DNA of 64,000 nt, from positions 1-64,000 of the forward strand of contig JAFRLM010000020.1 of the NCBI GenBank assembly GCA_017431225.1, given 5' to 3'. The DNA comes from Erysipelotrichaceae bacterium (GTDB lineage: Bacteria > Bacillota_I > Bacilli_A > Erysipelotrichales > Erysipelotrichaceae). Below the pieces are notes generated by a model. The model did not search any database. It had not been told where the DNA came from and saw nothing but the letters and a program-made list of their open reading frames with translations. The position numbers and the translations under genes were made by a program. How positions within the stretch are numbered: position 1 is the first letter of the stretch; each line of letters opens with the position of its first letter. Below are positions 16,311 to 24,220 of the stretch, one piece after another.

Positions 16311-16352
16311 GGGACTGTTCAGGCTTTGGCCGGGGCAGTCCTTTTTCTTTGT
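16311..16352 (+). terminator. Terminator after tRNA-Asp
   Basis: GGGACTG...CAGTCC with a GGCTTTGGCC inner stem, followed by TTTTTCTTTG. Confidence 0.7.
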
Positions 16353-16378
16353 TTCCCTGATTCGGCCACATTCAGGAG

Positions 16379-16387
16379 TGGTAAAAT
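16379..16387 (+). promoter_or_regulatory. Extended -10 promoter of the acyltransferase gene (near-leaderless)
   Basis: TGG-TAAAAT (16379-16387) ends eight bases before the ATG at 16396. The AGGAG at 16374 overlaps this element and is too far upstream to serve as a ribosome-binding site. Confidence 0.45.
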
Positions 16388-16395
16388 AAAAAAAG

Positions 16396-18594
16396 ATGAA
16401 AACGAAACATCTTATGAAACTCGACCTGTTGCGGGTGATTCTGGCAGCGGCTGTTTTTCTTTTTCATATCGGACTGCTTCCGGGCGGTTATCTGGCCGTC
16501 CCTGCCTTTTTCACTCTAAGTGCCTATCTTTCAGCGAATTCCCTCCTGAAAGAAAAGAGTTTTTCCTTAAAGGATCATTATCTGCGTCGTCTGAAAAAGC
16601 TTTATCTGCCTCTGCTGGCAGTCGCTTTCGTATGCGTGGCCGTATTCTCCGGCGAAAGATTCAACTGGGTCGAAATGAAGCCGGAGACGCTTTCGGTCCT
16701 TTTTTCCTACAACAATTACTGGCAACTGAAGGCGAATCTCGATTACTTCACCCGTCATATCGCCTCACCCTTCATGCATCTGTGGTTCATCGCGATCCTG
16801 GTGCAGCTGGAACTGCTGCTTCCCCTGTTTGTCCTGCTTTTAAGAAAATGCGCGAGATCCCTTTCCCGGATCGCCCCGCTGCTGCTCTGTCTGATCCTGG
16901 TCTTCGCGTCCTATATCGTCTTCCTTCTGCAGCTGCGCAAGAGCGGAATGATGCAGGCCTATTACGGGACGTTCGCCCGCTGTCACGCCTATTTGCTCGG
17001 TGTCCTGCAGGCCTTCTTCGTGCATCTGATCGGCCGCCCGGGCTTCCGCGAAAAGAAGACTGCCGATCTTCTTTATTTCGTCTATCTCGCCGTTCTGGTG
17101 GTATTATTCATCTTTGTCGATGCCGCTTCCCCGTTCTTCGCGGTCGCGATGATCCTGTCTTCGCTGATCTGCATCCGCATGACAGACTACGCGGCTCTGG
17201 GAAACGAGACCCTCTTCGGAGAAAACTTCGATGCGGTGATCCTGCTGCTGGCAAAGATCAGCTACGAATTCTATCTTGTTCAGTATCCCTGGATCTTCTT
17301 TTTCCAGAACACCTCACTCCCCGCAGTCCTGCAGGGGATCCTCGTGTTCCTGCTGGCCCTTCTCTCTGCTCTCTTCTTACATTTCGTGTTCGATCTGCGT
17401 AAAGGAAAGACAAGGATCGTGCAGCTTGCTCTGTGTCTTCTGCTCACAGTTGCTTCCCTTTTCGGCGGCTACACCTGGCTGAAAGCGGAAGACCACAGCG
17501 AACAGACCGAGGAAATGAAGCAGAAGATGGAAGAGAGCCGGCAGCTGATCGAACAGAAGAACAGCGAATACTACAACAACGTGGCGATGCAGGAAGAAGA
17601 ACGCCGGCGTTTCGTTGAAGGCATGGAAAACAAGGAGGAAGCGGTAAGCGAACTGCTGAAACAGCTTCCGGTCACTGCCATCGGTGACTCGATCATGCTG
17701 GACCTCGTCAATCAGCTCTACGAACGTTTCCCGAACATCTATATCGACAGCGAGATCTCACGCGACCTTTACAGCGGAAACAAGATCCTGCAGGAACTGA
17801 AGGATCAGGGAAAACTGGCAGACATCATCCTGCTCTCCCTTTCGGTCAACGGCGATTACCGGGAAAAATACTGCGAGGAACTGATGGAGATCGCGGACGG
17901 CCGGGAAGTGTTCTGGGTCGATGCGGTCGGACCGGATGATCCGAACTTCAATGAGCGCTTTGCGGAATTCGCAAAAAAATATGACAACCTGCATATCGTC
18001 GAATGGGTCAAGGCTTCCCGCGGCCATCCCGAATACTTCTATTATGATCAGATCCACGTAATCGGCGCAGGTGTTCCTGCCCTGGCGAAAGAGATCTACG
18101 ATACCGTCTATAACTACTTCTATCTGAAATACGCGGATATCAGTCAGGAATTCCTGGACAAGCAGGCCGAGGAAGCGCGCAAGCGCATCGCCTTCTACGG
18201 CAACGGCGCTCTGATCAACGCTTATGAGACTTTAAGCGGCGCGTATCCGGGTGCCCTGTATAATGCCAAGGAATACGATTACGAGCTTCTCTATGAGGAG
18301 ATCGAAGAAAAGGTGAATGAGAATACACTTGAGAACCGGCTCGTCTTCCTCTTCGACAAACAGGCCGGACTGAACGAGAAAAACTACCGGAAGATCCTCG
18401 AACTCTGTGAGGGGCACGAGGTCTATATCATCAGTCTGACAAAGAAGAGACCGGCAGTCGAAAACGCCACCGTCATTGATTTCTACGCGGAGATCAAGGC
18501 GCATCCGGAATACCTGCTGAAAGACAAGGTCCATCTCAGCGAGGAAGGAAACAAAGCGCTGACCGCAAGCCTGCAGGCGCTCCTGCAGCCATAA
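16396..18594 (+). CDS. Membrane acyltransferase with two C-terminal SGNH-like domains (OatA-like)
   Basis: A 732-residue fusion. Residues 1 to about 360 are an acyltransferase-3 membrane domain (LDLLRVILAAAVFLFHIG with catalytic-type His, then about ten helices). A coiled linker rich in Glu/Gln follows (about 365-415). Then comes an SGNH hydrolase-like domain with AIGDSIMLD (about 429) and DQIHVIGAG (about 551), as in peptidoglycan O-acetyltransferase OatA. The remaining 150 residues look like a second, degenerate SGNH copy: GNG (about 599) in place of GDS, yet DKVHLSEEG (about 709) keeps the Asp-x-x-His. It probably moves acetyl groups across the membrane onto peptidoglycan or another surface glycan. 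The second copy may bind rather than catalyse. Confidence 0.85.
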   Translation: MKTKHLMKLDLLRVILAAAVFLFHIGLLPGGYLAVPAFFTLSAYLSANSLLKEKSFSLKDHYLRRLKKLYLPLLAVAFVCVAVFSGERFNWVEMKPETLSVLFSYNNYWQLKANLDYFTRHIASPFMHLWFIAILVQLELLLPLFVLLLRKCARSLSRIAPLLLCLILVFASYIVFLLQLRKSGMMQAYYGTFARCHAYLLGVLQAFFVHLIGRPGFREKKTADLLYFVYLAVLVVLFIFVDAASPFFAVAMILSSLICIRMTDYAALGNETLFGENFDAVILLLAKISYEFYLVQYPWIFFFQNTSLPAVLQGILVFLLALLSALFLHFVFDLRKGKTRIVQLALCLLLTVASLFGGYTWLKAEDHSEQTEEMKQKMEESRQLIEQKNSEYYNNVAMQEEERRRFVEGMENKEEAVSELLKQLPVTAIGDSIMLDLVNQLYERFPNIYIDSEISRDLYSGNKILQELKDQGKLADIILLSLSVNGDYREKYCEELMEIADGREVFWVDAVGPDDPNFNERFAEFAKKYDNLHIVEWVKASRGHPEYFYYDQIHVIGAGVPALAKEIYDTVYNYFYLKYADISQEFLDKQAEEARKRIAFYGNGALINAYETLSGAYPGALYNAKEYDYELLYEEIEEKVNENTLENRLVFLFDKQAGLNEKNYRKILELCEGHEVYIISLTKKRPAVENATVIDFYAEIKAHPEYLLKDKVHLSEEGNKALTASLQALLQP

Positions 18595-18596
18595 CA

Positions 18597-18625
18597 TAAA
18601 ACAGAGGCATACCTCTGTTTTTGTT
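18597..18625 (+). terminator. Terminator of the acyltransferase gene
   Basis: AAACAGAGG-CATA-CCTCTGTTT followed by TTG. Confidence 0.85.
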
Positions 18626-18646
18626 TGCAATAAATGATATGAAGTA

Positions 18647-19306
18647 TCAGCGGAGCTGCAGCACGCCCAGAACGATCAGGAATTCGCCCAGGAGATACAG
18701 CAGCATGACCAGGAAATGCTTCCGGAAGACGACTTCCGGCTTTTTATAATAGCGCACCAGGAAGAGGCAGCAGTCGGAAGCGAAGAACAGCAGCGCTCCC
18801 AGAAAAGCGATCAGCGCGCCACTGCTGCGGTTCTGCCACAGCTGGATCAGGGCAAAAAGATTCATCGTCGAATTGCATAACATATAGAAATACATCAGCG
18901 GCAGCATCTTTTTCGGTGTCGTCGGCCGGATCAGATGGATGATCACGAAAGAGATGCCGTAGTAAAGCACCGCTGCCGGGATCACCAGCACCAGCGGCGC
19001 CGTCTTCAGATCGATGTTATGCAGATAGGTCAGGATGAAGAAGATATGGGAAAGGATGAAGCTGATGCCTCCGTAGATGAACCAGTTATGCCCCTTCGGG
19101 ATCAGCAGCAGATCGCCCAGCCAGCTGAAAAAGAGCGCCATCACGAGATAATAATCGAGGTCTCTGGCAGCCAGGATATAATACAGCAGCAGCAAAAGCA
19201 GAAGATAGGGCTTTGTCCTCGCCCTTTTCTCCGCGTCGTCATGATAGCTGTGATAAAGATGAATGATACTGTAAGCTGCAAACAGGATCAGGCTTGCGGT
19301 CTTCAT
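18647..19306 (-). CDS. Lysoplasmalogenase-like membrane protein (YhhN/TMEM86 family)
   Basis: A 219-residue polytopic membrane protein with about eight helices and the family signatures LFFSWLGDLLLIPKG, GGISFILSHIFFILTY, ALIAFLGALLFFASDCCL and LYLLGEFLIVLG. These hold the conserved Asp and His residues thought to be catalytic. Characterised members cleave the vinyl-ether bond of lysoplasmalogens. Plasmalogens occur in many anaerobic Firmicutes, so a lipid role is reasonable but inferred. AAGGAGG precedes the ATG. Confidence 0.82.
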   Translation of the reverse strand: MKTASLILFAAYSIIHLYHSYHDDAEKRARTKPYLLLLLLLYYILAARDLDYYLVMALFFSWLGDLLLIPKGHNWFIYGGISFILSHIFFILTYLHNIDLKTAPLVLVIPAAVLYYGISFVIIHLIRPTTPKKMLPLMYFYMLCNSTMNLFALIQLWQNRSSGALIAFLGALLFFASDCCLFLVRYYKKPEVVFRKHFLVMLLYLLGEFLIVLGVLQLR

Positions 19307-19349
19307 GTTTCCTCCTTATCCGGCGGATCCATATCCTGCCTTCATTATA

Positions 19350-19375
19350 ACAAAAAGCCGCAGGGAGCGGCTTTC
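19350..19375 (-). terminator. Terminator of the XRE-membrane regulator gene
   Basis: On the minus strand AAAGCCGC-TCCCT-GCGGCTTT followed by TTG. Confidence 0.8.
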
Positions 19376-19384
19376 TACGGTCGA

Positions 19385-20341
19385 TTAAGCAGATCTCTTT
19401 TTGCGGAGCATGTCCAGCAGCAAAAGGAGCGCGGCATACAGCAGGACCGTCATCAGCAGCATGCCGGAGAAATAGTAGGCCGCGTCATATACGCTCGCGG
19501 AAGAGCCGGCGAGCAGAACGAGCGCGCTGACCGTGAAGCAGAGCGGCAGCAGCGCCAGTTTTAAAAGGAGCGGTCCGTAATGCTGCCTGCGCAGAACGAA
19601 GGCAAGCACGCCCAGTACAAGTGCCGCGATAACAGAAAGCAGGATCCAGTAGTTGTAGATCAGCCGCGGAAGTGTCTCTATACCGCCGCTGACCGGAGCC
19701 TCGCCGTACAGCAGCACATCCCCTTCTTTCCCCGGGTAAAGCCAGACTTCGGAAGTCTTTCCCTTTTCGCCGAGCAGAACGATCTGCCGTCCGTTTTTAT
19801 GCAGGCTGCCGAGAAGTGTCTTATAACAGCCGAGCGAAACGATCTCCTTCCCGTCTTCGGTATGGATCGTTTCGACATCACAGCCGCTGACATTTTCGCT
19901 CAGGACCGCGATGATCTGACCGTTCTCGAGGACCGATACCTCTGCCGGAGCCTCCGCCGCGGACAGGAAGCGGGGAGCGTTGAGATGCACGAGCAGCGCT
20001 GTCAGAAGGACCGCTGCTGTCAGGAAGGACAGAAGCAGATTCCGGATCTGCTGACGGGAAAAGAGTTCCTTTACGAGCCGGTAACTGCTGTCAGTGATCT
20101 CTTTCACTTCTTCTGCGGGGAGCGTTTCCGGGATCTTCTCCCCATGCAGCAGCTCCGCCACGCTGACATCCAGCTTCCCGGAAAGTTCCTCCAGACTGCC
20201 GATATCCGGAAAACCGCGGCCGGTCTCCCAGCGGGATACGGCCTTATCGGAAATATGCAGTTGTTCAGCCAGCTGTGCCTGGGTCCATCCTTTTTCCTTG
20301 CGCAGCTTCGCGATGAAGCTGCCTGTTTTTTCTGTGTTCAT
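19385..20341 (-). CDS. XRE-family regulator fused to a membrane domain
   Basis: A 318-residue protein. Residues about 8-62 form a helix-turn-helix (IAKLRKEKGWTQAQLAEQLHISDKAVSRWETGRGFPD), followed by a short linker. A helix at about 97-117 (LLLSFLTAAVLLTALLVHL) is followed by an extracytoplasmic beta-rich segment (about 125-220), and three more helices fill the C-terminus. The topology suggests a DNA-binding protein that senses an envelope signal. It lies next to the sortase operon but has its own SD (GCGGAGG) and terminator. Target unknown. Confidence 0.8.
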   Translation of the reverse strand: MNTEKTGSFIAKLRKEKGWTQAQLAEQLHISDKAVSRWETGRGFPDIGSLEELSGKLDVSVAELLHGEKIPETLPAEEVKEITDSSYRLVKELFSRQQIRNLLLSFLTAAVLLTALLVHLNAPRFLSAAEAPAEVSVLENGQIIAVLSENVSGCDVETIHTEDGKEIVSLGCYKTLLGSLHKNGRQIVLLGEKGKTSEVWLYPGKEGDVLLYGEAPVSGGIETLPRLIYNYWILLSVIAALVLGVLAFVLRRQHYGPLLLKLALLPLCFTVSALVLLAGSSASVYDAAYYFSGMLLMTVLLYAALLLLLDMLRKKRSA

Positions 20342-20405
20342 AGTTTTACCTCCGCTTTCAGCCTAGGTCTCTTTGCTCAAAGAGTCACCCTATGCTGCGT
20401 AGAGT

Positions 20406-20438
20406 TATCAAAAAAGCGTCTTTTCGGTAAAGACGCTT
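20406..20438 (-). terminator. Terminator of the murF-ddl-deoD-vanY-srtB run
   Basis: On the minus strand AAGCGTCTTTA-CCGA-AAAGACGCTT followed by TTTTGAT. It overlaps the sortase stop codon. Confidence 0.9.
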
Positions 20439-21309
20439 ACTGTTTCATTGCCTGATCGAACTGCAGACGGTCGATCTCCTTGGCGACAACGATCAGACGC
20501 AGGTCCGGACGGTTCAGAACACAGGTCTGCAGCGTCAGGATCGAATCATCCACGTCGAAATCGATGCCGGTGAATTCCGCGTCGTAGCCGGTCCCTTCCT
20601 GATCGATATCAAGACCCGGATCATTGACGGAAACGTTGATCGCGTCCTTATAGGCTTCCAGATATTCCGGAGTAAAGTTCTCAAGGTAATACTGCTGTTC
20701 ATCTTTCGTATAGACGTAGTCCTTATAGGCTTCGTCATATTCCAGACTGCAGAGATAAACGGAAGCGACCTGATAGCGGCGCACCTCATCCTCAAGCAGC
20801 AGCGCGATGTATTTGTTTTCCTCGTAGTTGTCCTTATCACGCAGGACATGCAGCGGGGTGAACATCTGGTTGCGTTCCGGATCATATTCCGGATACATGT
20901 AATGACCGTAGATCACGATGTTATGGTCTTCGGGCGTATCGCCGTCCTTCTTGTAATGGATGCGGTAATCAAGGAAACAGGTGCCGCCCAGCGCATAATC
21001 GCCGGTCTTCCAGTCGGTGCGCAGATAGGTATCGTTCGTTGCGCCCTGCACGACCGGCTGATCGATCAGGCCGGATTCAAAGCGCAATGTCCCGATATAG
21101 TCCGGGTTGACCGCTTCATTTTCCTGAAACTTCTTCTCGCTCCAGTCGTAGTATTCCCCGACCGTAATGGTCTTTACCGGTTCAGGAGTCTTTTCACTTG
21201 GAGCCGGAGCCGGTTCTGCCGGCTTATGAAAGACCGCCAGCAGCAAAACCGCGGAGACAGCGATCACCGCCAGCGAAAGCATCAGGATCTTCTTGTCCGT
21301 CTTATTCAT
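20437..21309 (-). CDS. srtB: Class B sortase
   Basis: Membrane-anchored cysteine transpeptidase that attaches surface proteins to the cell wall or polymerises pili. The 290 residues have an N-terminal membrane helix (about 8-27), a Pro/Glu linker, and the sortase barrel with NIVIYGHYM (catalytic His about 136), TLQTC (Cys about 263) and the Arg eight residues later (NRPDLRL). The long helix-containing insert before the catalytic Cys is the class B hallmark. Its ATG overlaps the VanY stop. Candidate substrates are the two Cna-B proteins at 39-47 kb, whose C-termini end PPVPNTAGK, but a class B recognition motif (NPQTN type) is not obvious there. Confidence 0.9.
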   Translation of the reverse strand: MNKTDKKILMLSLAVIAVSAVLLLAVFHKPAEPAPAPSEKTPEPVKTITVGEYYDWSEKKFQENEAVNPDYIGTLRFESGLIDQPVVQGATNDTYLRTDWKTGDYALGGTCFLDYRIHYKKDGDTPEDHNIVIYGHYMYPEYDPERNQMFTPLHVLRDKDNYEENKYIALLLEDEVRRYQVASVYLCSLEYDEAYKDYVYTKDEQQYYLENFTPEYLEAYKDAINVSVNDPGLDIDQEGTGYDAEFTGIDFDVDDSILTLQTCVLNRPDLRLIVVAKEIDRLQFDQAMKQ

Positions 21310-22271
21310 CATTCTCCTCTGATGAAGTAGGTATAGTACTCATCGTATGTAAGTCCGCTGGCTTTGACGGCTTCCGCGATATCGCCGACATAGCGGAAAT
21401 GCCAAGCCTCGTAGGTATAACCGGTGATCTCCTCCTTGCCGTCGGGATAACGGAGGATGAATCCGAACCGGGCAGCGTTTTCCGCCAGCCATTTTGCTTC
21501 CGCGGTATTCTCGAAAGTCGCGAAGTTGCTGGAGGAAGTCAGGATATCCACGGTCAGACCGGTCTGATGATCGGAAAAACCGGGTCGTGCGGAATAGCGG
21601 TCCGCCGCTGCCACACCGTCGTTGCGGACATAGTTGTTGTATAAACTGACCTGCTTATCGTAGGAACGGTAAGCGGAAGTGATGTAGAAATCCAGACCTT
21701 CGGCGAGCGCTGCCTCATACATGCGGATATAGGCATCCATTGCCGGCTTGCGCAATGAGGTCTGCACACCGTACTTGGCCTCGATCGGCACCATATCCTC
21801 CGGCACATAGCCGTCCGGAAAATGATAGTACTTGTTCGCCTGCACATAGATCCCCTTCCCGGGATCGTTTTCGACAGCGTCCTCATACGGTCTTTTGTAG
21901 CAGTCAGCGTTCACGAACTCCACGGTAGCGCGGACAGTCTCTTTGGGATGTTCAAGATACAGCGAAGCGCGGCTGACAAGGAAATACGGATCGTGGCTGA
22001 GTTCCAGAAGGCGTTCATAGTTCTCCGCGTTCACGATCCCCTGATTGACCAAAGGGACCACAAAATGCGGCCCCAGGTCGTAGTATTGCAGATATTCTTC
22101 GAGCTTTGTTTCGTCGAAGGCAGCGACGGACTGCAGCTGTACCAGCCGGTAATCCGGTTCTTCTGTTTGTTTAGGCTCCTCTGAAGGCACCGGTGTCGGT
22201 TCCGGCGCAAGAGCCGTGCAGCCGCTGCAGAAAAGAAGCAGTGCCAGAAGCAGAAAGAGCTTCCGCATCAT
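21309..22271 (-). CDS. VanY-type D-Ala-D-Ala carboxypeptidase lipoprotein
   Basis: Zinc peptidase of family M15B that trims the terminal D-Ala from peptidoglycan stem peptides outside the membrane. The 320 residues begin with a lipoprotein signal (LLLALLLFCSGC, lipid Cys18) and a Pro/Glu linker. The catalytic domain shows SAYRSYDKQ, ARPGFSDHQTGLTVD (zinc His and Asp), and GYTYEAWHFRYVG (Glu base and zinc His). Its ATG immediately follows the deoD stop codon (TAAATG). Co-transcription with ddl and murF is consistent with peptidoglycan maturation rather than dedicated vancomycin resistance; no vanHAX genes are nearby. Confidence 0.88.
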   Translation of the reverse strand: MMRKLFLLLALLLFCSGCTALAPEPTPVPSEEPKQTEEPDYRLVQLQSVAAFDETKLEEYLQYYDLGPHFVVPLVNQGIVNAENYERLLELSHDPYFLVSRASLYLEHPKETVRATVEFVNADCYKRPYEDAVENDPGKGIYVQANKYYHFPDGYVPEDMVPIEAKYGVQTSLRKPAMDAYIRMYEAALAEGLDFYITSAYRSYDKQVSLYNNYVRNDGVAAADRYSARPGFSDHQTGLTVDILTSSSNFATFENTAEAKWLAENAARFGFILRYPDGKEEITGYTYEAWHFRYVGDIAEAVKASGLTYDEYYTYFIRGE

Positions 22272-22988
22272 TTATTCTTCGATAGCCCCGAGAGCGATCT
22301 TCATCATACCGGTGAAGGAACTCTGACGCTCTTCCGCAGTGGTCTCCTCGTGTGTGATCATCGAGTCGGAGACGGTCAGCAGGCAGGCAGCCTTCTTGCC
22401 GGTAACTTTCGCGTTGTGGAATAATGCGAAGGATTCCATCTCGGCAGCGACACAGCCGTTGTCGAGCAGAGTCTGGAAACGTTCTTCAAAGACGGAGGGA
22501 TCGTAGTAGAAGACATCGCCGGAAGAAACAGTGCCTTCCTGCATCTCGATGCCTAATTCCTCCGCGGACTTCTTCAGACGTTCGACCAGTTCCGGTGTCG
22601 GACGCTGGATCTTTTCGGTATCACCGGACTGCAGATACGCATAGGTGGATTCCGAGAAAGCGCCGGTAACGTTCAGGACATCATAGATCTTGAGATCCTT
22701 GTTCATGGAACCGCAGGAGCCGACACGGATGATGCTTTCGACACCATACTGGGTGTAGAGCTCATAGGAATAGATACCGATGGACGGCATACCCATACCG
22801 GAACCCATGACGGATACGCGTTTTCCCTCATATGTGCCGGTGTAGCCGAACATATTGCGGACGGTGTTGAACTGGACCGGATCCTTCAGGAAGGTCTCAG
22901 CGATGAATTTGGCGCGCAGGGGATCTCCCGGCATCAGGACGGTCTTTGCGATCTCGCCATAACTGGCCTGGTTGTGTGGTGTTGGCAT
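22272..22988 (-). CDS. deoD: Purine nucleoside phosphorylase, DeoD type
   Basis: Phosphorolyses purine (deoxy)nucleosides to base plus (deoxy)ribose 1-phosphate in the salvage pathway. The 238 residues match hexameric DeoD: MPGDPLRAK phosphate site, VMGSGMGMPSIGIYSYEL, IRVGSCGSM, CVAAEMESFALF for ribose binding, and LLTVSDSM with the catalytic Asp. The start overlaps the ddl stop by one base. Its position between ddl and a carboxypeptidase has no functional explanation visible here. Confidence 0.96.
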   Translation of the reverse strand: MPTPHNQASYGEIAKTVLMPGDPLRAKFIAETFLKDPVQFNTVRNMFGYTGTYEGKRVSVMGSGMGMPSIGIYSYELYTQYGVESIIRVGSCGSMNKDLKIYDVLNVTGAFSESTYAYLQSGDTEKIQRPTPELVERLKKSAEELGIEMQEGTVSSGDVFYYDPSVFEERFQTLLDNGCVAAEMESFALFHNAKVTGKKAACLLTVSDSMITHEETTAEERQSSFTGMMKIALGAIEE

Positions 22989-24187
22989 TATTTTTTCCTC
23001 CCGTAACTCTGTAAGATATTTGTATCGAAGGAGAAGACTTTCTTCTCTCTTTCACTCTTGCGTTTCAAGGCGTTATCGATCAGGACATCGCATTCCTGGT
23101 CAAAACCCATACCGGTCTCCTGCCAGAGATAGAAGGCCAGGGAACCCGGGATCGAGTTGATCTCATTGACATAGACTTTTCCGTCAGCGCGGTCGATCAT
23201 GAAGTCGATACGGACACAGCCGTGCGCTTCCAGAGCTTCAAAAGCCTCAAGAGCGTACTTGCGGATCTCCGCTTCGGTCTCCGGGGAAAGATCGGCCGGG
23301 ACTTTACGGCTGGCCGAAGCCATGCCCTTGCTGGCGCCGCCCTTTGTCGGCGCTTTGACTGCGCCTTTTGTTTTCGCGGACTTGGAGCCGCCGAGATATT
23401 TCTTGTCGAAAGTCAGGAAAGCGTCGTCTTTCATGACTTCTTCGATCGCGGATGTTTTTGCCTCTTTTAAGGAACCGATCACGGAGCAGTTGACTTCCTT
23501 AAGATCCTTGACCATCGCCTCAACGGCAAGCTTGAAATCGTATTTTCCGGCTTCACGGACCTTATCAGCGAATTCCTCCTCGTTATGGATGACTTCGATA
23601 CCGATACTGGAGCCGAGGTTGGCCGGTTTGACGATCAGCGGGAAACCGAGGGCTTTCGCCTTCTCCAGATATTCCGCCTGACGGTTTTCGAATTCACTGA
23701 CCTTGATCTGGAACCAGGGAACGATCGGGATGTGGTGGTATTCCAGGATCTCTTTCATGATAACCTTATCCTGGCCGACTGCCGAGCCGATGACGGAGCT
23801 CGAGGTATACGGGAGATCCATCATTTCCAAAAGTCCCTGCAGGGTACCGTCCTCACCGCCGGTGCCGTGCATGACCGGGAAAGCGACGTCGATCTCCTGC
23901 TCGTAATGCTTGAAGAGACTGTCCTTCACCGCATGCAGGAAGACATGGTTTCCGTCCTTGACAAGGCTGACCTTGCGCAGTTTGGAAACGAGATCATTGA
24001 GATCGGCGTAATTGCCGAGATCGAATAAAAGGTCACCGGTGTACATATCCTTGTTTTTTGCGATGTATACCGGGATCACATCATATTTATCTTTATTCAG
24101 GGCCTGGATAACCTGGTTCGCACTGATACAGCTGATTTCGTGCTCACAGGACTGGCCGCCGAAAAATACTGCAACTCTAATTTTCAT
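22988..24187 (-). CDS. ddl: D-alanine--D-alanine ligase
   Basis: ATP-grasp ligase that makes the D-Ala-D-Ala terminus of peptidoglycan precursors in the cytosol. The 399 residues show VFFGGQSCEHEISC, FPVMHGTGGEDGTLQG, LPLIVKPANLGSSIGI and VYVNEINSIPGSLAFYLW. A Lys/Gly/Ser-rich insert at about 266-295 (GGSKSAKTKGAVKAP...), absent from E. coli DdlB, lies in the ATP-grasp omega-loop region. Similar inserts occur in some Firmicutes ligases. EINSIPG favours D-Ala over D-Lac specificity only weakly. It lies 33 bases after murF in the same direction. Confidence 0.94.
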   Translation of the reverse strand: MKIRVAVFFGGQSCEHEISCISANQVIQALNKDKYDVIPVYIAKNKDMYTGDLLFDLGNYADLNDLVSKLRKVSLVKDGNHVFLHAVKDSLFKHYEQEIDVAFPVMHGTGGEDGTLQGLLEMMDLPYTSSSVIGSAVGQDKVIMKEILEYHHIPIVPWFQIKVSEFENRQAEYLEKAKALGFPLIVKPANLGSSIGIEVIHNEEEFADKVREAGKYDFKLAVEAMVKDLKEVNCSVIGSLKEAKTSAIEEVMKDDAFLTFDKKYLGGSKSAKTKGAVKAPTKGGASKGMASASRKVPADLSPETEAEIRKYALEAFEALEAHGCVRIDFMIDRADGKVYVNEINSIPGSLAFYLWQETGMGFDQECDVLIDNALKRKSEREKKVFSFDTNILQSYGRKK

Positions 24188-24220
24188 GCTGTTGCCTCCA
24201 TTGCTTTCATTATAGCCAAA

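Noticed and set aside
20437-24187. Vancomycin-resistance cluster
   Set aside because: A VanY-type peptidase and a ligase are present, but the ligase has ordinary D-Ala-D-Ala features and there are no vanH or vanX genes; a housekeeping cell-wall role is simpler.
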